DNA from: an uncultured Clostridia bacterium | GTDB lineage: Bacteria > Bacillota > Clostridia > Oscillospirales > Ruminococcaceae | DNA: 49,132 nt | NCBI GenBank assembly: GCA_947631585.1 | Contig: CANRLY010000001.1 | Coordinates: 1-49,132 of the forward strand | Reading direction: 5' to 3' | In this document: positions 41,861 to 49,132 of the stretch, piece by piece | How positions within the stretch are numbered: the first letter of the stretch is position 1 | Layout: each line of letters begins with the position of its first letter | The notes under the pieces: generated by a model | What the model was told of the DNA's origin: nothing | The model's database searches: none | The model's input: the letters and a program-made list of their open reading frames with translations, nothing else | Position numbers and translations under genes: made by a program

Positions 41861-42007
41861 TCAGCAGCCGCAGTTGTTGTTGTCGCAGCCACAGTTGTTG
41901 GAGCAGCCGCAGTTGTTGCCGCAGCCACAGCCGAAACCGTTGTTTCCGGCAGCGATTATGAGAATAAGAATGATGATCCACCAGTAATTGCCGAATCCGT
42001 AGTTCAT
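41861..42007 (-). CDS. 48-residue membrane peptide with CGC/NN repeats
   Basis: A short gene with ATG 42007 and AAAGGAG 8 bases upstream; stop TGA 41861-41863. The peptide begins MNYGFGNYWW, has one membrane segment (about 9-20, IIILILIIAA) and ends in a repeated motif: CGCG-NN-CGCS-NN-CGCD-NNN-CGC, with eight cysteines in 22 residues. The regular CGC pairs look like metal- or redox-active sites. The Gly/Tyr-rich start and single membrane helix recall small YjcZ-type sporulation proteins, though those lack the Cys repeats. It is convergent with the MATE gene and probably monocistronic. Function unknown. Confidence 0.8.
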   Translation of the reverse strand: MNYGFGNYWWIIILILIIAAGNNGFGCGCGNNCGCSNNCGCDNNNCGC

Positions 42008-42211
42008 GACAAGCACTCCTTTAATTAAATTATAAGACGAGAAGTTGGGTTTGCAGCGCCTTATAGTAACAGTTTATGGGAAAGATAAAAAAGTGTTACA
42101 GGCAATCTTTTCAAAGCGCCTGCATAAAATATTTCTGAAACGATGTTGCTGTATAAGTTGAAGCGGCAGCGCCAATATTTAAATCAGAAGCTTTGAAAAA
42201 GGAGGAACTGT

Positions 42212-44620
42212 ATGGACAGCTTTTCAATAAGCTCTGAGAACTTTACCGAAAGAGCCAGAGAGATACTGAAAAACGCACTTGCCGACGCAGGCAAACTGGG
42301 ACATACCTATGTGGGAAGCGAACACCTGCTGCTGTCAATGCTCAGAACGCCTGACTGCGCCGCAAATACTATACTTGTCAAAAATGGCATTACCCGCCGT
42401 GATGCGGAAAATAAAATTTTTTCGCTGATCGGAAAAGGTACTCCTTGCCGGCTGGACGCAGACGACTTTACTCCTACCGCAATGAAAATAATCAACGGCG
42501 CAGTTACCCTGGCTAACGGGTTCGGCTGCCGTAAAGCCGGAAGCGAACATCTGCTTACGCTCCTGCTCAGACAGTCGGAATGTTGCGCAGTCACTATGCT
42601 GAGAGAATTGGGCGCAGACCTTTCTAAATTGTATAACGACTGCTCCTCTGCCCACCGCAATGAACTTGCTTTCTCAGGCAGACCTAAAGAAAAACTCCCT
42701 AAATTGGAGCGCTACGGCAAGGAACTTACCAGAATATCCGATAATAAAAAGCCTGACCCCCTTATCTGCCGCAATAAGGAGATAAACCGCATGATAAGGA
42801 TACTTTCCCGGAGAACTAAAAACAACCCCTGCCTTATCGGAGAGGCTGGAGTTGGCAAAACTGCGGTGGCAGAGGGTCTTGCAAGAATGATAGTTGCCGG
42901 CAACGTCCCCGGGGAACTTGCCAGTAAGCGTGTCTTTTCGCTGGACCTGTCACTGCTGCTGGCAGGGGCAAAGTATAGAGGCGACTTCGAGGAACGCCTT
43001 AAAGCCTGCATAGACGAAACGGTCTCCGCCGGAAACGTTATACTTTTTATCGACGAGATACATTCTATAATCGGAGCAGGCGCAGCGGAAGGCGCAATAG
43101 ACGCCGCAAATATCCTTAAACCCCAGCTTTCCCGTGGTGAACTTCAGGTCATAGGCGCAACCACTTTCGAGGAGTACCGCCGCTATATCGAAAAAGACCC
43201 TGCCCTTGAAAGAAGATTCCAGCCGGTGATAATAGAAGAACCTGACGAAAAAACTACCCTTGAGATACTAAAGGGCATCGCCGCCGGCTACGAAGAACAC
43301 CACAAGGTCAAGATCAGAGAGGACGCTCTTGCGGAAACGGTCAGGCTTGCCGGAAGATATATAAACGACAGGTTTTTTCCGGATAAGGCGATAGATATAA
43401 TGGACGAAGCCTGTTCGGGAGTAAGGATACGATACGAAAATTCGGTGAAAAACGCCAAAAATATCTCCGATGTTTTCAACGACTATATTTCAGGCAGGAT
43501 AACCAAACAGGACTACCTGAGCGCACTTTCAAAAAAGGTCACCGGGGAAACGGTCTACGTCACGGCGAAAGACATGGCGGAGGTGGTCTCCCAGTGGACA
43601 GGGATACCGGCTGATTCCCTCTCAGAGACCGAGAGCCTGAAACTTCTCAGGCTGGAAGAGGAGCTTTCAAAACAGGTGATAGGTCAGCAGGAAGCGGTAA
43701 AAATTGTTTCCGAAGCGGTGAGAAGGGGCAGGACAGGCATAAGCGAAGCCGACCGCCCCATTGGGTCGTTTGTGTTCTTAGGGCCAAGCGGCGTAGGAAA
43801 GACCCATCTTTCAAAAGCTCTGGCAAAGTGTCTTTTTGCCAAAGAGGACGCCATAATAAGGCTGGATATGTCGGAGTATATGGAAAAGCACAATGTTTCA
43901 CGGCTGATAGGGTCTCCGCCGGGGTATGTAGGTTACGGGGAGGGCGGACAGCTCACCGAACAGGTCAGGAGGAAGCCTTACTCTATAATACTATTTGACG
44001 AGATAGAAAAAGCCCACCCGGACGTATACAATCTTCTTCTGCAAATACTGGAAGAGGGAGCTTTGACCGATGCCCAGGGGCGAAAGGTTCGTTTTGGGAA
44101 CACAGTGGTGATAATGACTTCAAACCTTGGGGCAAGGCAGGCGGCAGAGAAGAAGCCCATGGGTTTTGCGGAAAGCGTCAGGGGAAGCGGCGAATTGCGC
44201 CGTGAGATGACAGCGGAGCTGAAGAAGTTTTTTTCGCCTGAGCTTATCAACCGCATAGACGAGGTAGTGGTGTTCCGAAGCCTTGACAAAGGCGACCTGG
44301 CAGAAATAGCGAAATTGCAGTTAGCGGAGCTGAAAAAGCGAGCGAAGCAGGCGGGAATGTTGTTGGAATTTGACCGTTCGGTGGCAGCCGGAGTAGCGGA
44401 GCTTGCCCAGGCAGACAGCGACGGCAAGAGCAGCGGCGCAAGAGGGATAAGGCGGGTCATCTCACGGCAGATAGAGAACCGCATCAGCGGCTGCATACTG
44501 AAAGGTGAGCTGACCGCCGGCGGTCGTCAAGCGGTAGTAAAGTACGAAAGCGGCGGTTTTACGGTAGTTCCGGGCAAACACCCGGTCAAAGAAGCAAACG
44601 CCGAAAGCGTTACAGGGTGA
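42212..44620 (+). CDS. clpC: ClpC-type AAA+ unfoldase
   Basis: 802 residues with GGAGG 8 bases upstream. Order: two Clp_N repeats (about 1-150); D1 ATPase with Walker A GEAGVGKT (210-217) and Walker B ILFIDE; a short ClpC-length middle region (about 405-450), too short for ClpB; D2 ATPase with GPSGVGKT (about 525), IILFDEIEKAHPDVYN and the arginine-finger segment INRIDEVV. The D2 loop PMGF corresponds to the ClpP-docking xGF tripeptide, so it should feed ClpP. It unfolds substrates brought by adaptors for degradation. No CtsR, McsA or McsB genes are beside it, unlike in Bacillus, so it may be a second Clp ATPase. Confidence 0.93.
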   Translation: MDSFSISSENFTERAREILKNALADAGKLGHTYVGSEHLLLSMLRTPDCAANTILVKNGITRRDAENKIFSLIGKGTPCRLDADDFTPTAMKIINGAVTLANGFGCRKAGSEHLLTLLLRQSECCAVTMLRELGADLSKLYNDCSSAHRNELAFSGRPKEKLPKLERYGKELTRISDNKKPDPLICRNKEINRMIRILSRRTKNNPCLIGEAGVGKTAVAEGLARMIVAGNVPGELASKRVFSLDLSLLLAGAKYRGDFEERLKACIDETVSAGNVILFIDEIHSIIGAGAAEGAIDAANILKPQLSRGELQVIGATTFEEYRRYIEKDPALERRFQPVIIEEPDEKTTLEILKGIAAGYEEHHKVKIREDALAETVRLAGRYINDRFFPDKAIDIMDEACSGVRIRYENSVKNAKNISDVFNDYISGRITKQDYLSALSKKVTGETVYVTAKDMAEVVSQWTGIPADSLSETESLKLLRLEEELSKQVIGQQEAVKIVSEAVRRGRTGISEADRPIGSFVFLGPSGVGKTHLSKALAKCLFAKEDAIIRLDMSEYMEKHNVSRLIGSPPGYVGYGEGGQLTEQVRRKPYSIILFDEIEKAHPDVYNLLLQILEEGALTDAQGRKVRFGNTVVIMTSNLGARQAAEKKPMGFAESVRGSGELRREMTAELKKFFSPELINRIDEVVVFRSLDKGDLAEIAKLQLAELKKRAKQAGMLLEFDRSVAAGVAELAQADSDGKSSGARGIRRVISRQIENRISGCILKGELTAGGRQAVVKYESGGFTVVPGKHPVKEANAESVTG

Positions 44621-45065
44621 GGGGAGTGCGGTTTGCACTGCCTGCCATGGACGAAAAGCACCCCTGCCCCAGCTGGTCATAAGCCCTAGTCCAAGCAAGC
44701 CCCACCGCCCGATGGCGGTGGGGGATTTGTCCGGGGCGGCGTTGCCGCCCCGAATACTCGTGCGTTCCAGCGGAACGCACGAAAACCAACTGCCAGCAAA
44801 TCCCAATCCCGGGGCAGGCGTTCGCCTGCCCCGACGGAAAGCACCATAGCCCGGTGTGGCGCAAATCCCATTTTGTGGAATATTTCGCAGTTTCGGCTTG
44901 CTTGGAACGGCAATCCCAGCCCGGCAGGAGTGCCTTTTGCTCCGATGCTGCCCCAGAGCAGAGGATAAAACGATTTTCGGCGAAACCGCCCTTTCTGCTG
45001 AAAGCAAGCCCCCACCGCCCGTTGGGCGGTGGGGGCTTTTTCCGGGGCGGCAACGCCGCCCCGGA
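44621..45065. repeat. Composite hairpin repeat, copy 1
   Basis: Gene-free. It holds in order CCCCACCGCC/GGCGGTGGGG (44700-44723), CGGGGCGGC-GTT-GCCGCCCCG (44732-44752), CGTGCGTTCC-AGC-GGAACGCACG (44759-44781) and GGGGCAGGCG-TT-CGCCTGCCCC (about 44811-44832). After these comes a unique core of about 80 bases (from GGAAAGCACCATAGCCC, 44836, to AGGAGTGCC) and a linker ending CTGCTGAAAGCAAGC. Then the first two hairpins recur (45008-45036 and 45042-45063). The same order recurs at 46298-46650. Confidence 0.75.
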
Positions 45066-45104
45066 AAACAACCCCCGTGCGTTCCAGCGGAACGCACGGG
45101 GGTT
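45066..45104 (-). terminator. Terminator of the Ser-rich surface protein gene
   Basis: Minus strand ACCCCCGTGCGTTCC, loop GCT, GGAACGCACGGGGGT (45071-45103), then TGTTTTCC. It shares its stem with the hairpin at 44759-44781, so a member of the repeat family seems to serve as terminator. Confidence 0.65.
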
Positions 45105-45127
45105 TAAGTATCAGCAGGGTCTTGGTT

Positions 45128-46054
45128 TTATTTTCTGACGATAAGTATAACGATTATTACAACAAGAACTACCGCTGCCACGCCGATAAGAATGAACGGC
45201 AGCATGGAATTGCTTTCTTCCTCTGCTTCGGAAGAACTGCCGCTGTCTGTTGCGGAGGCGGTGTCCTCTATCGAAGAACTCTCCTCAACAGATGAGCTGT
45301 CCGCTGCTGAAGAGCTGTCCTCTACGGAAGAACTGTCCTCTTCAGAAGAACTGTCCTCTTCAGAAGAACTGTCCTCAACTGAGGAGTCGTCGGCTGCGGC
45401 TGCACCGTTTCCAGAAGTGAAATTGATAATTTCGTCAGCGTAGCCTTCCACCTTGTCGGTAGGAAGTCCGGATACTGTGAATTTTATGGAAACAGGCTGG
45501 TCGGACTTTTTCACCATACATTCACGGTTGGTGTAATCGATCAAAGGAATGTTCCAGCCGTTTATTATTTTGATAAGACCTTTGCCTTCACCCTGACCAT
45601 TATCCTCTACGCCGGTTTCAACTTCGCTGAGATCATAATCCACGCCGCCCTCTGAGTAGGAGTCGAGCTTAATTACCATGTCGGGGTAATCAACATACTT
45701 GAACACATCGCCGTCCTTGGCAACGGTGAATGTGGTGTCAAGTCCTACCCAACCTACAAAGTTATCGTCGTACTCGCCCCACCAGCCGGTAAGAGTTACC
45801 TCGTAAGAACCGTTTCCGGTTATATTTACGTCGGTAAAATCGGCGTCACAGGGTATATCACCGGTGTCCACAAAAATTTCCTGTCCCAAGGCGTTGCGGT
45901 GTTCCTATGTATCCCTGTACTGGAACGAGATACCGGCAGAGCCGTAGACAGTAACTTCGTCGGCAGTGGCAGCATCTTCTGCAAAAGCCGGCAAAGCGTT
46001 GGCTGCAACAACGACCGAAGCTGCCGCAGCGGAAAGTATTCTTTTCAGTTTCAA
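45128..46054 (-). pseudogene. Ser/Glu-rich membrane-anchored surface protein with an in-frame TAG
   Basis: Start TTG 46054 (GGATGA upstream), signal peptide (LKLKRILSAAAASVVVAANA, cleavage near AFA). The frame then reads GISFQYRDT, TAG (45905-45907), and goes on without shift as EHRNALGQEIFVDTGDIPCD, 250 residues of secreted beta-rich domain. Next are a Ser/Glu/Asp repeat (SSSEED and SSSVED units) and a C-terminal membrane anchor with a short basic tail. The downstream part has no ribosome-binding site of its own. Related clostridial surface proteins have an uninterrupted frame here; a Tyr codon changed to TAG would explain it. Alternatives: sequencing error, or read-through. The gene is flanked on both sides by the composite repeats. 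Confidence 0.75.
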
Positions 46055-46115
46055 ACAGATCATCCTTTCGATTGAAAATTCAGTCGGGCAACCTGCCGTT
46101 TCGACTGTTAAAATA

Positions 46116-46144
46116 ATTGTACAAAATTTTTCAGCTTTCTTCAA
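46116..46144 (-). promoter_or_regulatory. Promoter of the surface protein gene with TTGTACAA palindromes
   Basis: Minus strand TTGAAG (46139-46144), 17-base spacer, TACAAT (46116-46121). Two inverted TTGTACAAAA words, at 46117-46126 and 46151-46160, flank the -35 box and form a possible operator. Confidence 0.6.
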
Positions 46145-46199
46145 CCGTTATTTTGTACAAATTAAAGTCTCGTCTCAGTGCAACTTTCACAAATACCGG

Positions 46200-46735
46200 C
46201 GGTTTGCCGACCTGTTCCGGCAGAACCGCTCTTTCGCTGCCCACCCTGAGCAGCGAACAAAACCAATTTCCGGCGAAACTGTCCTTTTGCGCTGTAAGCA
46301 AACCCCACCGCCCATCGGGCGGTGGGGCTATCTCGGGGGGCGGCAGCCCCAACCCAGGGCAGGCGTTCGCCTGCCCTGGAGGAAAGCACCATAGCCCCGG
46401 CGTGGCGCAAATCCAATTTTGTGGAAAATTCCGCAACTCCGGCTTGCTTGGAACGTCAATCCCAGCCCGGTAGGAGTGCCCATTCACGCCGACCACCCGG
46501 AACGCTGGGCAAAGCTAAACGCCCAGCAAATCGCCCTTTCTGCTGAAAGCAAGCCCCCACCGCCCGTTGGGCGGTGGGGGCTTTGTCCGGGGCGGCGCTG
46601 CCGCCCCGAAAACAACCCCAGCCCGCCCCCAACGGGGATGGGCTGGGGGTATATTATCCTCAGTCTCAGCAGTTTGCCAACACCGTTAGTTGCCGGAATC
46701 TACTTCCTCCCCTGCCGGTGCTGAGACTCAGCAGA
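46200..46735. repeat. Composite hairpin repeat, copy 2, with a large hairpin after the SPFH gene
   Basis: Gene-free. Order as in copy 1: CCCCACCGCCC-ATC-GGGCGGTGGGG (46303-46327), a GGGG/CCCC stem, CAGGGCAGGCGTTCGCCTGC-type stem (about 46355-46378), then the unique core from GGAAAGCACCATAGCCC (46381). Next are CTGCTGAAAGCAAGC, CCCCCACCGCCC-GTT-GGGCGGTGGGGG (46554-46580), a CGGGGCGGC-GCT-GCCGCCCCG stem and a CCCCAGCCC stem. A near-perfect hairpin CTCAGTCTCAGCA with TGCTGAGACTCAG (about 46659-46732) may end the SPFH transcript. Confidence 0.7.
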
Positions 46736-46777
46736 ATAGAAGCTTTTCAGCACACCAATGAACCTGCAAACCTTTCC

Positions 46778-47644
46778 TCACTGCGCATTTTCCTCTGTGC
46801 CGCTAGACTCCGCCTGCTCGGTGGTTTTTATGCCCGTCAGGGCGCTGACGTCAAACATCGCCGCTGTGTCCGACATGACCGTCGGGAGCTTTCCGTCCCA
46901 CTTGTCAATAAATTCCATCAGAATAACGTTGTCGGTCAGCTGCTCGTTTTTCAGCCTGTACGCCTCCGCTTCCGCAGTGGCTTTCTCGATGGTCTGCTGT
47001 GCCTCTACCTTTATCCTCGCCAGATCCTGCTCGGCTTTGAGAGCCTCCTGCTGGGCGGTCTGCTTGGCTTCTATCGCACGGTTGAATTCTTCCGAAAAAT
47101 CAAAGTTCACAATGTTGAAAACTTCTATCGTCAGACCGTAAGGATTTATCTTCTCGCTTATCGCCTGCTCCATCTGGGAAGATATCGAAGCCCTTTCAGT
47201 GATGAGTTCCTCCGCAGTGTATTTTGCGGAAACGGACTTCACACACTCCTGAATGGCTGGATTTATTATGATGTTCTCAAAATCCACCCCTACGTTTTTG
47301 TAAATTTCCGCCGAAGCCGACTGGTTCACCCTGTAGTTTATGGCAACTTTTGAAGAAATGGTCTGAAGATCCGATGAAGCCGCAGTGGACTCCACCTCCG
47401 TCTTGAGGACACGGTTGTCTATCTGGACTATCTGCGAAACAAACGGCAGCTTCAGATGGAAACCCTCCTCCAGCACCGTGGGAGATACCTCTCCCAGCGT
47501 TACCACAACTCCGCTGTGTCCGGGTCTTACCACGGAAAAACAGTTGAACAGCACTATCAGCGCCGCCAGTATCACAGCCCCGATGGCAATTAGTTTTCCG
47601 GCGCTTTTGCTTGACTTTGGTTTAAGATTGATAACGTCCGACAT
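46778..47644 (-). CDS. SPFH/prohibitin-family membrane protein
   Basis: 288 residues. One N-terminal membrane segment (about 17-37) followed by the SPFH domain (about 40-200: VRPGHSGVVVTLGEV, EEGFHLKLPFVSQIV, KVAINYRV) and a coiled coil rich in Ala/Glu/Lys (about 195-245). It resembles prohibitin-like rather than HflK proteins, and no NfeD partner is present. SPFH proteins assemble into rings on the membrane and organise membrane domains or proteases. It starts 15 bases after ricT and so is probably in the holB-ricT operon. Confidence 0.92.
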   Translation of the reverse strand: MSDVINLKPKSSKSAGKLIAIGAVILAALIVLFNCFSVVRPGHSGVVVTLGEVSPTVLEEGFHLKLPFVSQIVQIDNRVLKTEVESTAASSDLQTISSKVAINYRVNQSASAEIYKNVGVDFENIIINPAIQECVKSVSAKYTAEELITERASISSQMEQAISEKINPYGLTIEVFNIVNFDFSEEFNRAIEAKQTAQQEALKAEQDLARIKVEAQQTIEKATAEAEAYRLKNEQLTDNVILMEFIDKWDGKLPTVMSDTAAMFDVSALTGIKTTEQAESSGTEENAQ

Positions 47645-47659
47645 TCAGTTCATATCCTT

Positions 47660-48523
47660 TCATTTATCTTCCAGCTCTTTAAGAGCTTTTATCTCATCTT
47701 TGTCAACTCTTATGACCGCATCTTTTATGACAGATACCTCCGACTTGTCGTAGGTGTTCACCGAATCAGTTCCGTCATGCCGCACACGCAGCTTGCCGGT
47801 GAGCAGGTTCACGTCCTCTACGACGCCTTTTCCGTCCGGCGTTTTGACTATCGCCCCCATCTTGGGAGTGGTACGCAGCAGCTCCTCGTAGCTCTCCTGC
47901 TCGTACTTCAGGCAGCACATGAGCCTTCCGCAAGTGCCGGAGATCTTTGTGGGGTTCAGCGAAAGCCCCTGTTCCTTTGCCATCTTTATCGAGACCGGCT
48001 GGAAGTCCCCTAAGAACCGGGCGCAGCAGAACGTCTGACCGCAGACTCCCAGTCCGCCAAGCATTTTTGCCTCGTCCCTGACCCCTATCTGCCTCAGTTC
48101 TATCCTTGTTCTGAATACCGACGCCAGGTCTTTCACCAGTTCACGGAAATCCACTCTGTTCTCGGAAGTGAAATAAAACAGCAGCTTGTTGTTGTCAAAG
48201 GTACATTCCACGTCTATCAGGTTCATTTTCAGACCGTGTTTTGCGATCTTTTCTTCGCAGATCTTGAACGCCTCCTGCTCCTTGACGTGGTTCTGCTCGA
48301 TGGTGCGGCGGTCCCTGTCGGTGGCAATGCGTATCACCGGCTTCAGCGGAGCTGAAAGGTTCTCCTCAGAAACAAATTTTTTAGCAAGCACCACCTGACC
48401 GCACTCCACACCTCTTGCGGTCTCGATGATAACGTCGTCTCCCTGCTTGATGTCAAGACCCGACGGGTCGAAATAGTAGACCTTTCCGGCGGTCTTGAAC
48501 CTTACTCCGATTATCTCAGGCAT
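47660..48523 (-). CDS. ricT: RicT (YaaT/PSP1-domain) regulator
   Basis: 287 residues from ATG 48523 (AAAGGA 9 bases upstream). The PSP1 core is clear: EIIGVRFKTAGKVYYFDP, the Cys-rich GVCGQTFCCARFL and GTCGRLMCCLKYEQESYEEL, and LRQIGVRDEAKMLGG. In Bacillus RicT forms a complex with RicA and RicF, carries iron-sulfur clusters and steers mRNA processing by RNase Y. The six or more cysteines needed are present here. Its position directly after holB is conserved in Firmicutes. The C-terminal 30 residues are Lys/Asp-rich. Confidence 0.95.
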   Translation of the reverse strand: MPEIIGVRFKTAGKVYYFDPSGLDIKQGDDVIIETARGVECGQVVLAKKFVSEENLSAPLKPVIRIATDRDRRTIEQNHVKEQEAFKICEEKIAKHGLKMNLIDVECTFDNNKLLFYFTSENRVDFRELVKDLASVFRTRIELRQIGVRDEAKMLGGLGVCGQTFCCARFLGDFQPVSIKMAKEQGLSLNPTKISGTCGRLMCCLKYEQESYEELLRTTPKMGAIVKTPDGKGVVEDVNLLTGKLRVRHDGTDSVNTYDKSEVSVIKDAVIRVDKDEIKALKELEDK

Positions 48524-48565
48524 AATATTATCCTTTCTGCAAAACAACTTGACAGCGGTCTGCGG

Positions 48566-49132
48566 TCATATAAGGCAGTCTGCCGCACGGGCGGCGAAAG
48601 CGTGTATAGACAAAGGCACAGACCCGTTGCCGTTTATTCTTGAAATAAATTCTTCGCAAAGACCCAGCAGTTCGGCGGATCTTCTTGCGCCAAGGGTCTC
48701 GGCAAGTTTTTCAGTTCTGCCGCTGCAGCAGGAGACCGGCGACGCCGTCTTTCCGGCGGCTGCGAAAACTGCGCTGTCTCTAAGGCAGCCGGAGAGAAGT
48801 TTCAGCACTTCCCGCAGCATATTCCTGTCCGAGTCGGTTTTCCAGAGCGCAGCCAGAAGTCCGTACTCGTCTCTGGCGCAAAGCGCAGCGCAGAGCCTGT
48901 CGGTTATCTCCACCGCCTTGGAGAGGTTCCCGCCGCAGATGAACTGCACGCACCTGCCGGCGTTTCCGCCCATAGCGGAGAAAGCCGCTGCGAATTTTTC
49001 CTCAGAAAATTCCTGACCGCAGGCTGCCGCAGCCGCCTTTTTGCAGTCCTCCCTGGTGAGAAGTTCCGTTCTCAGCAAAGTTACTCTTGAGAGGATAGTG
49101 GGCAGGAAATACTCTTTTGAGCAGGCTGTCAT
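48566..49132 (-). CDS. holB: DNA polymerase III delta' subunit, C-terminal part (partial)
   Basis: The gene enters from beyond the window end; 188 residues are visible. The start TACSKEYFLPTILSRVTLLR is the sensor/arginine-finger region of clamp-loader subunits (family form: LPTIxSRC), followed by small alpha-helical domains II and III, weakly conserved as is usual in HolB. Delta' is a fixed part of the clamp loader that puts the sliding clamp on DNA. The assignment is supported by ricT being the next gene, 42 bases downstream, as in Bacillus. Confidence 0.85.
   Translation of the reverse strand: MTACSKEYFLPTILSRVTLLRTELLTREDCKKAAAAACGQEFSEEKFAAAFSAMGGNAGRCVQFICGGNLSKAVEITDRLCAALCARDEYGLLAALWKTDSDRNMLREVLKLLSGCLRDSAVFAAAGKTASPVSCCSGRTEKLAETLGARRSAELLGLCEEFISRINGNGSVPLSIHAFAARAADCLI

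Noticed and set aside
44462..45138. Several overlapping open frames of 80-210 residues in the composite repeat
   Set aside because: High-GC palindromes give open frames on both strands. The similar peptides in copies 1 and 2 follow from DNA repeat identity, and no ribosome-binding sites are present.
44700..46735. Composite transposon or IS pair around the surface-protein gene
   Set aside because: No transposase frame and no clear terminal repeats or target duplications; the units are made of hairpins and a short core.
1..49132. CRISPR array, prophage, integrative element or toxin-antitoxin pair
   Set aside because: No short regularly spaced repeats, integrase, phage structural genes or toxin families were seen; the 97-bp repeat has no spacers, and the AbrB-like segment is fused to an ATPase, not an antitoxin.

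Overview
The window reads as chromosomal DNA of a Gram-positive anaerobe of the Clostridia, most likely an Oscillospiraceae (Ruminococcus-like) gut or rumen bacterium. This rests on the gene content: an Rnf-type ferredoxin end, a feoA-feoA-feoB set with a Cys-rich membrane protein, a holB-ricT pair, SPFH, ClpC, Cthe_2159-like and CE2-like secreted proteins, Ser/Glu-rich membrane-anchored surface proteins, and no outer-membrane genes. The species assignment is an inference. No transposase, phage gene or CRISPR array was seen.

Layout. 1-161: end of a two-cluster ferredoxin protein (RnfB-like). 162-924: gene-free, filled with hairpin repeats. 925-2064 (-): G5/M23 peptidoglycan hydrolase with WalR-like boxes upstream. 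2327-16924 (+): one long operon behind a LacI-type palindrome and a textbook promoter, with two LolD/MacB-like ATPases, a very large solute-binding protein, two sugar-type permeases, an NHL/TPR membrane protein, a Yip1-like membrane protein, a DUF5696-like secreted protein and a second permease pair. 16941-24701 (-): a seven-gene operon for making and exporting a galactofuranose-containing glycan (two GT2 enzymes, Wzm/Wzt, GlfT2-like transferase, an MDR oxidoreductase, Glf). 24749-25607: tRNA-Met and tRNA-Glu separated by a 97-bp tandem repeat and followed by two three-way-junction repeats. 25652-30000 (-): a GtrB-like glycosyltransferase, then parA-serS-tatD. 30194-33243 (+): ferrous-iron operon with an interrupted feoB. 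33264-38690 (+): two-component system, VTC-domain protein, DUF4956 (frameshifted) and a Cthe_2159-like lipoprotein. 38750-44620 (+): CE2-like esterase lipoprotein, MATE exporter and ClpC, with a 48-residue CGC/NN-rich membrane peptide on the other strand. 45128-49132 (-): a surface protein with an in-frame TAG, SPFH, RicT and the HolB end.

How the parts work together: most of the window concerns the cell envelope and glycans. It covers glycan uptake or processing (the long ABC operon), surface galactofuranan synthesis and export, wall hydrolysis, secreted esterase and adhesin-like lipoproteins, and envelope signalling.

The strongest undescribed structure is in the intergenic DNA. Several families of repeats are built from perfect hairpins whose 3-base loops are closed by C-G. 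The best one (40108-40200) is a complete, almost gapless four-way junction. A second, sequence-unrelated element of the same architecture (41700-41795) forms the end of the MATE gene. A pair of three-way junction elements lies after the tRNAs. The long ABC operon is the strongest protein-coding candidate for a poorly described system. Three genes (feoB, the DUF4956 gene and the Ser-rich surface gene) each carry one disabling change, so either gene decay or sequence error should be considered.
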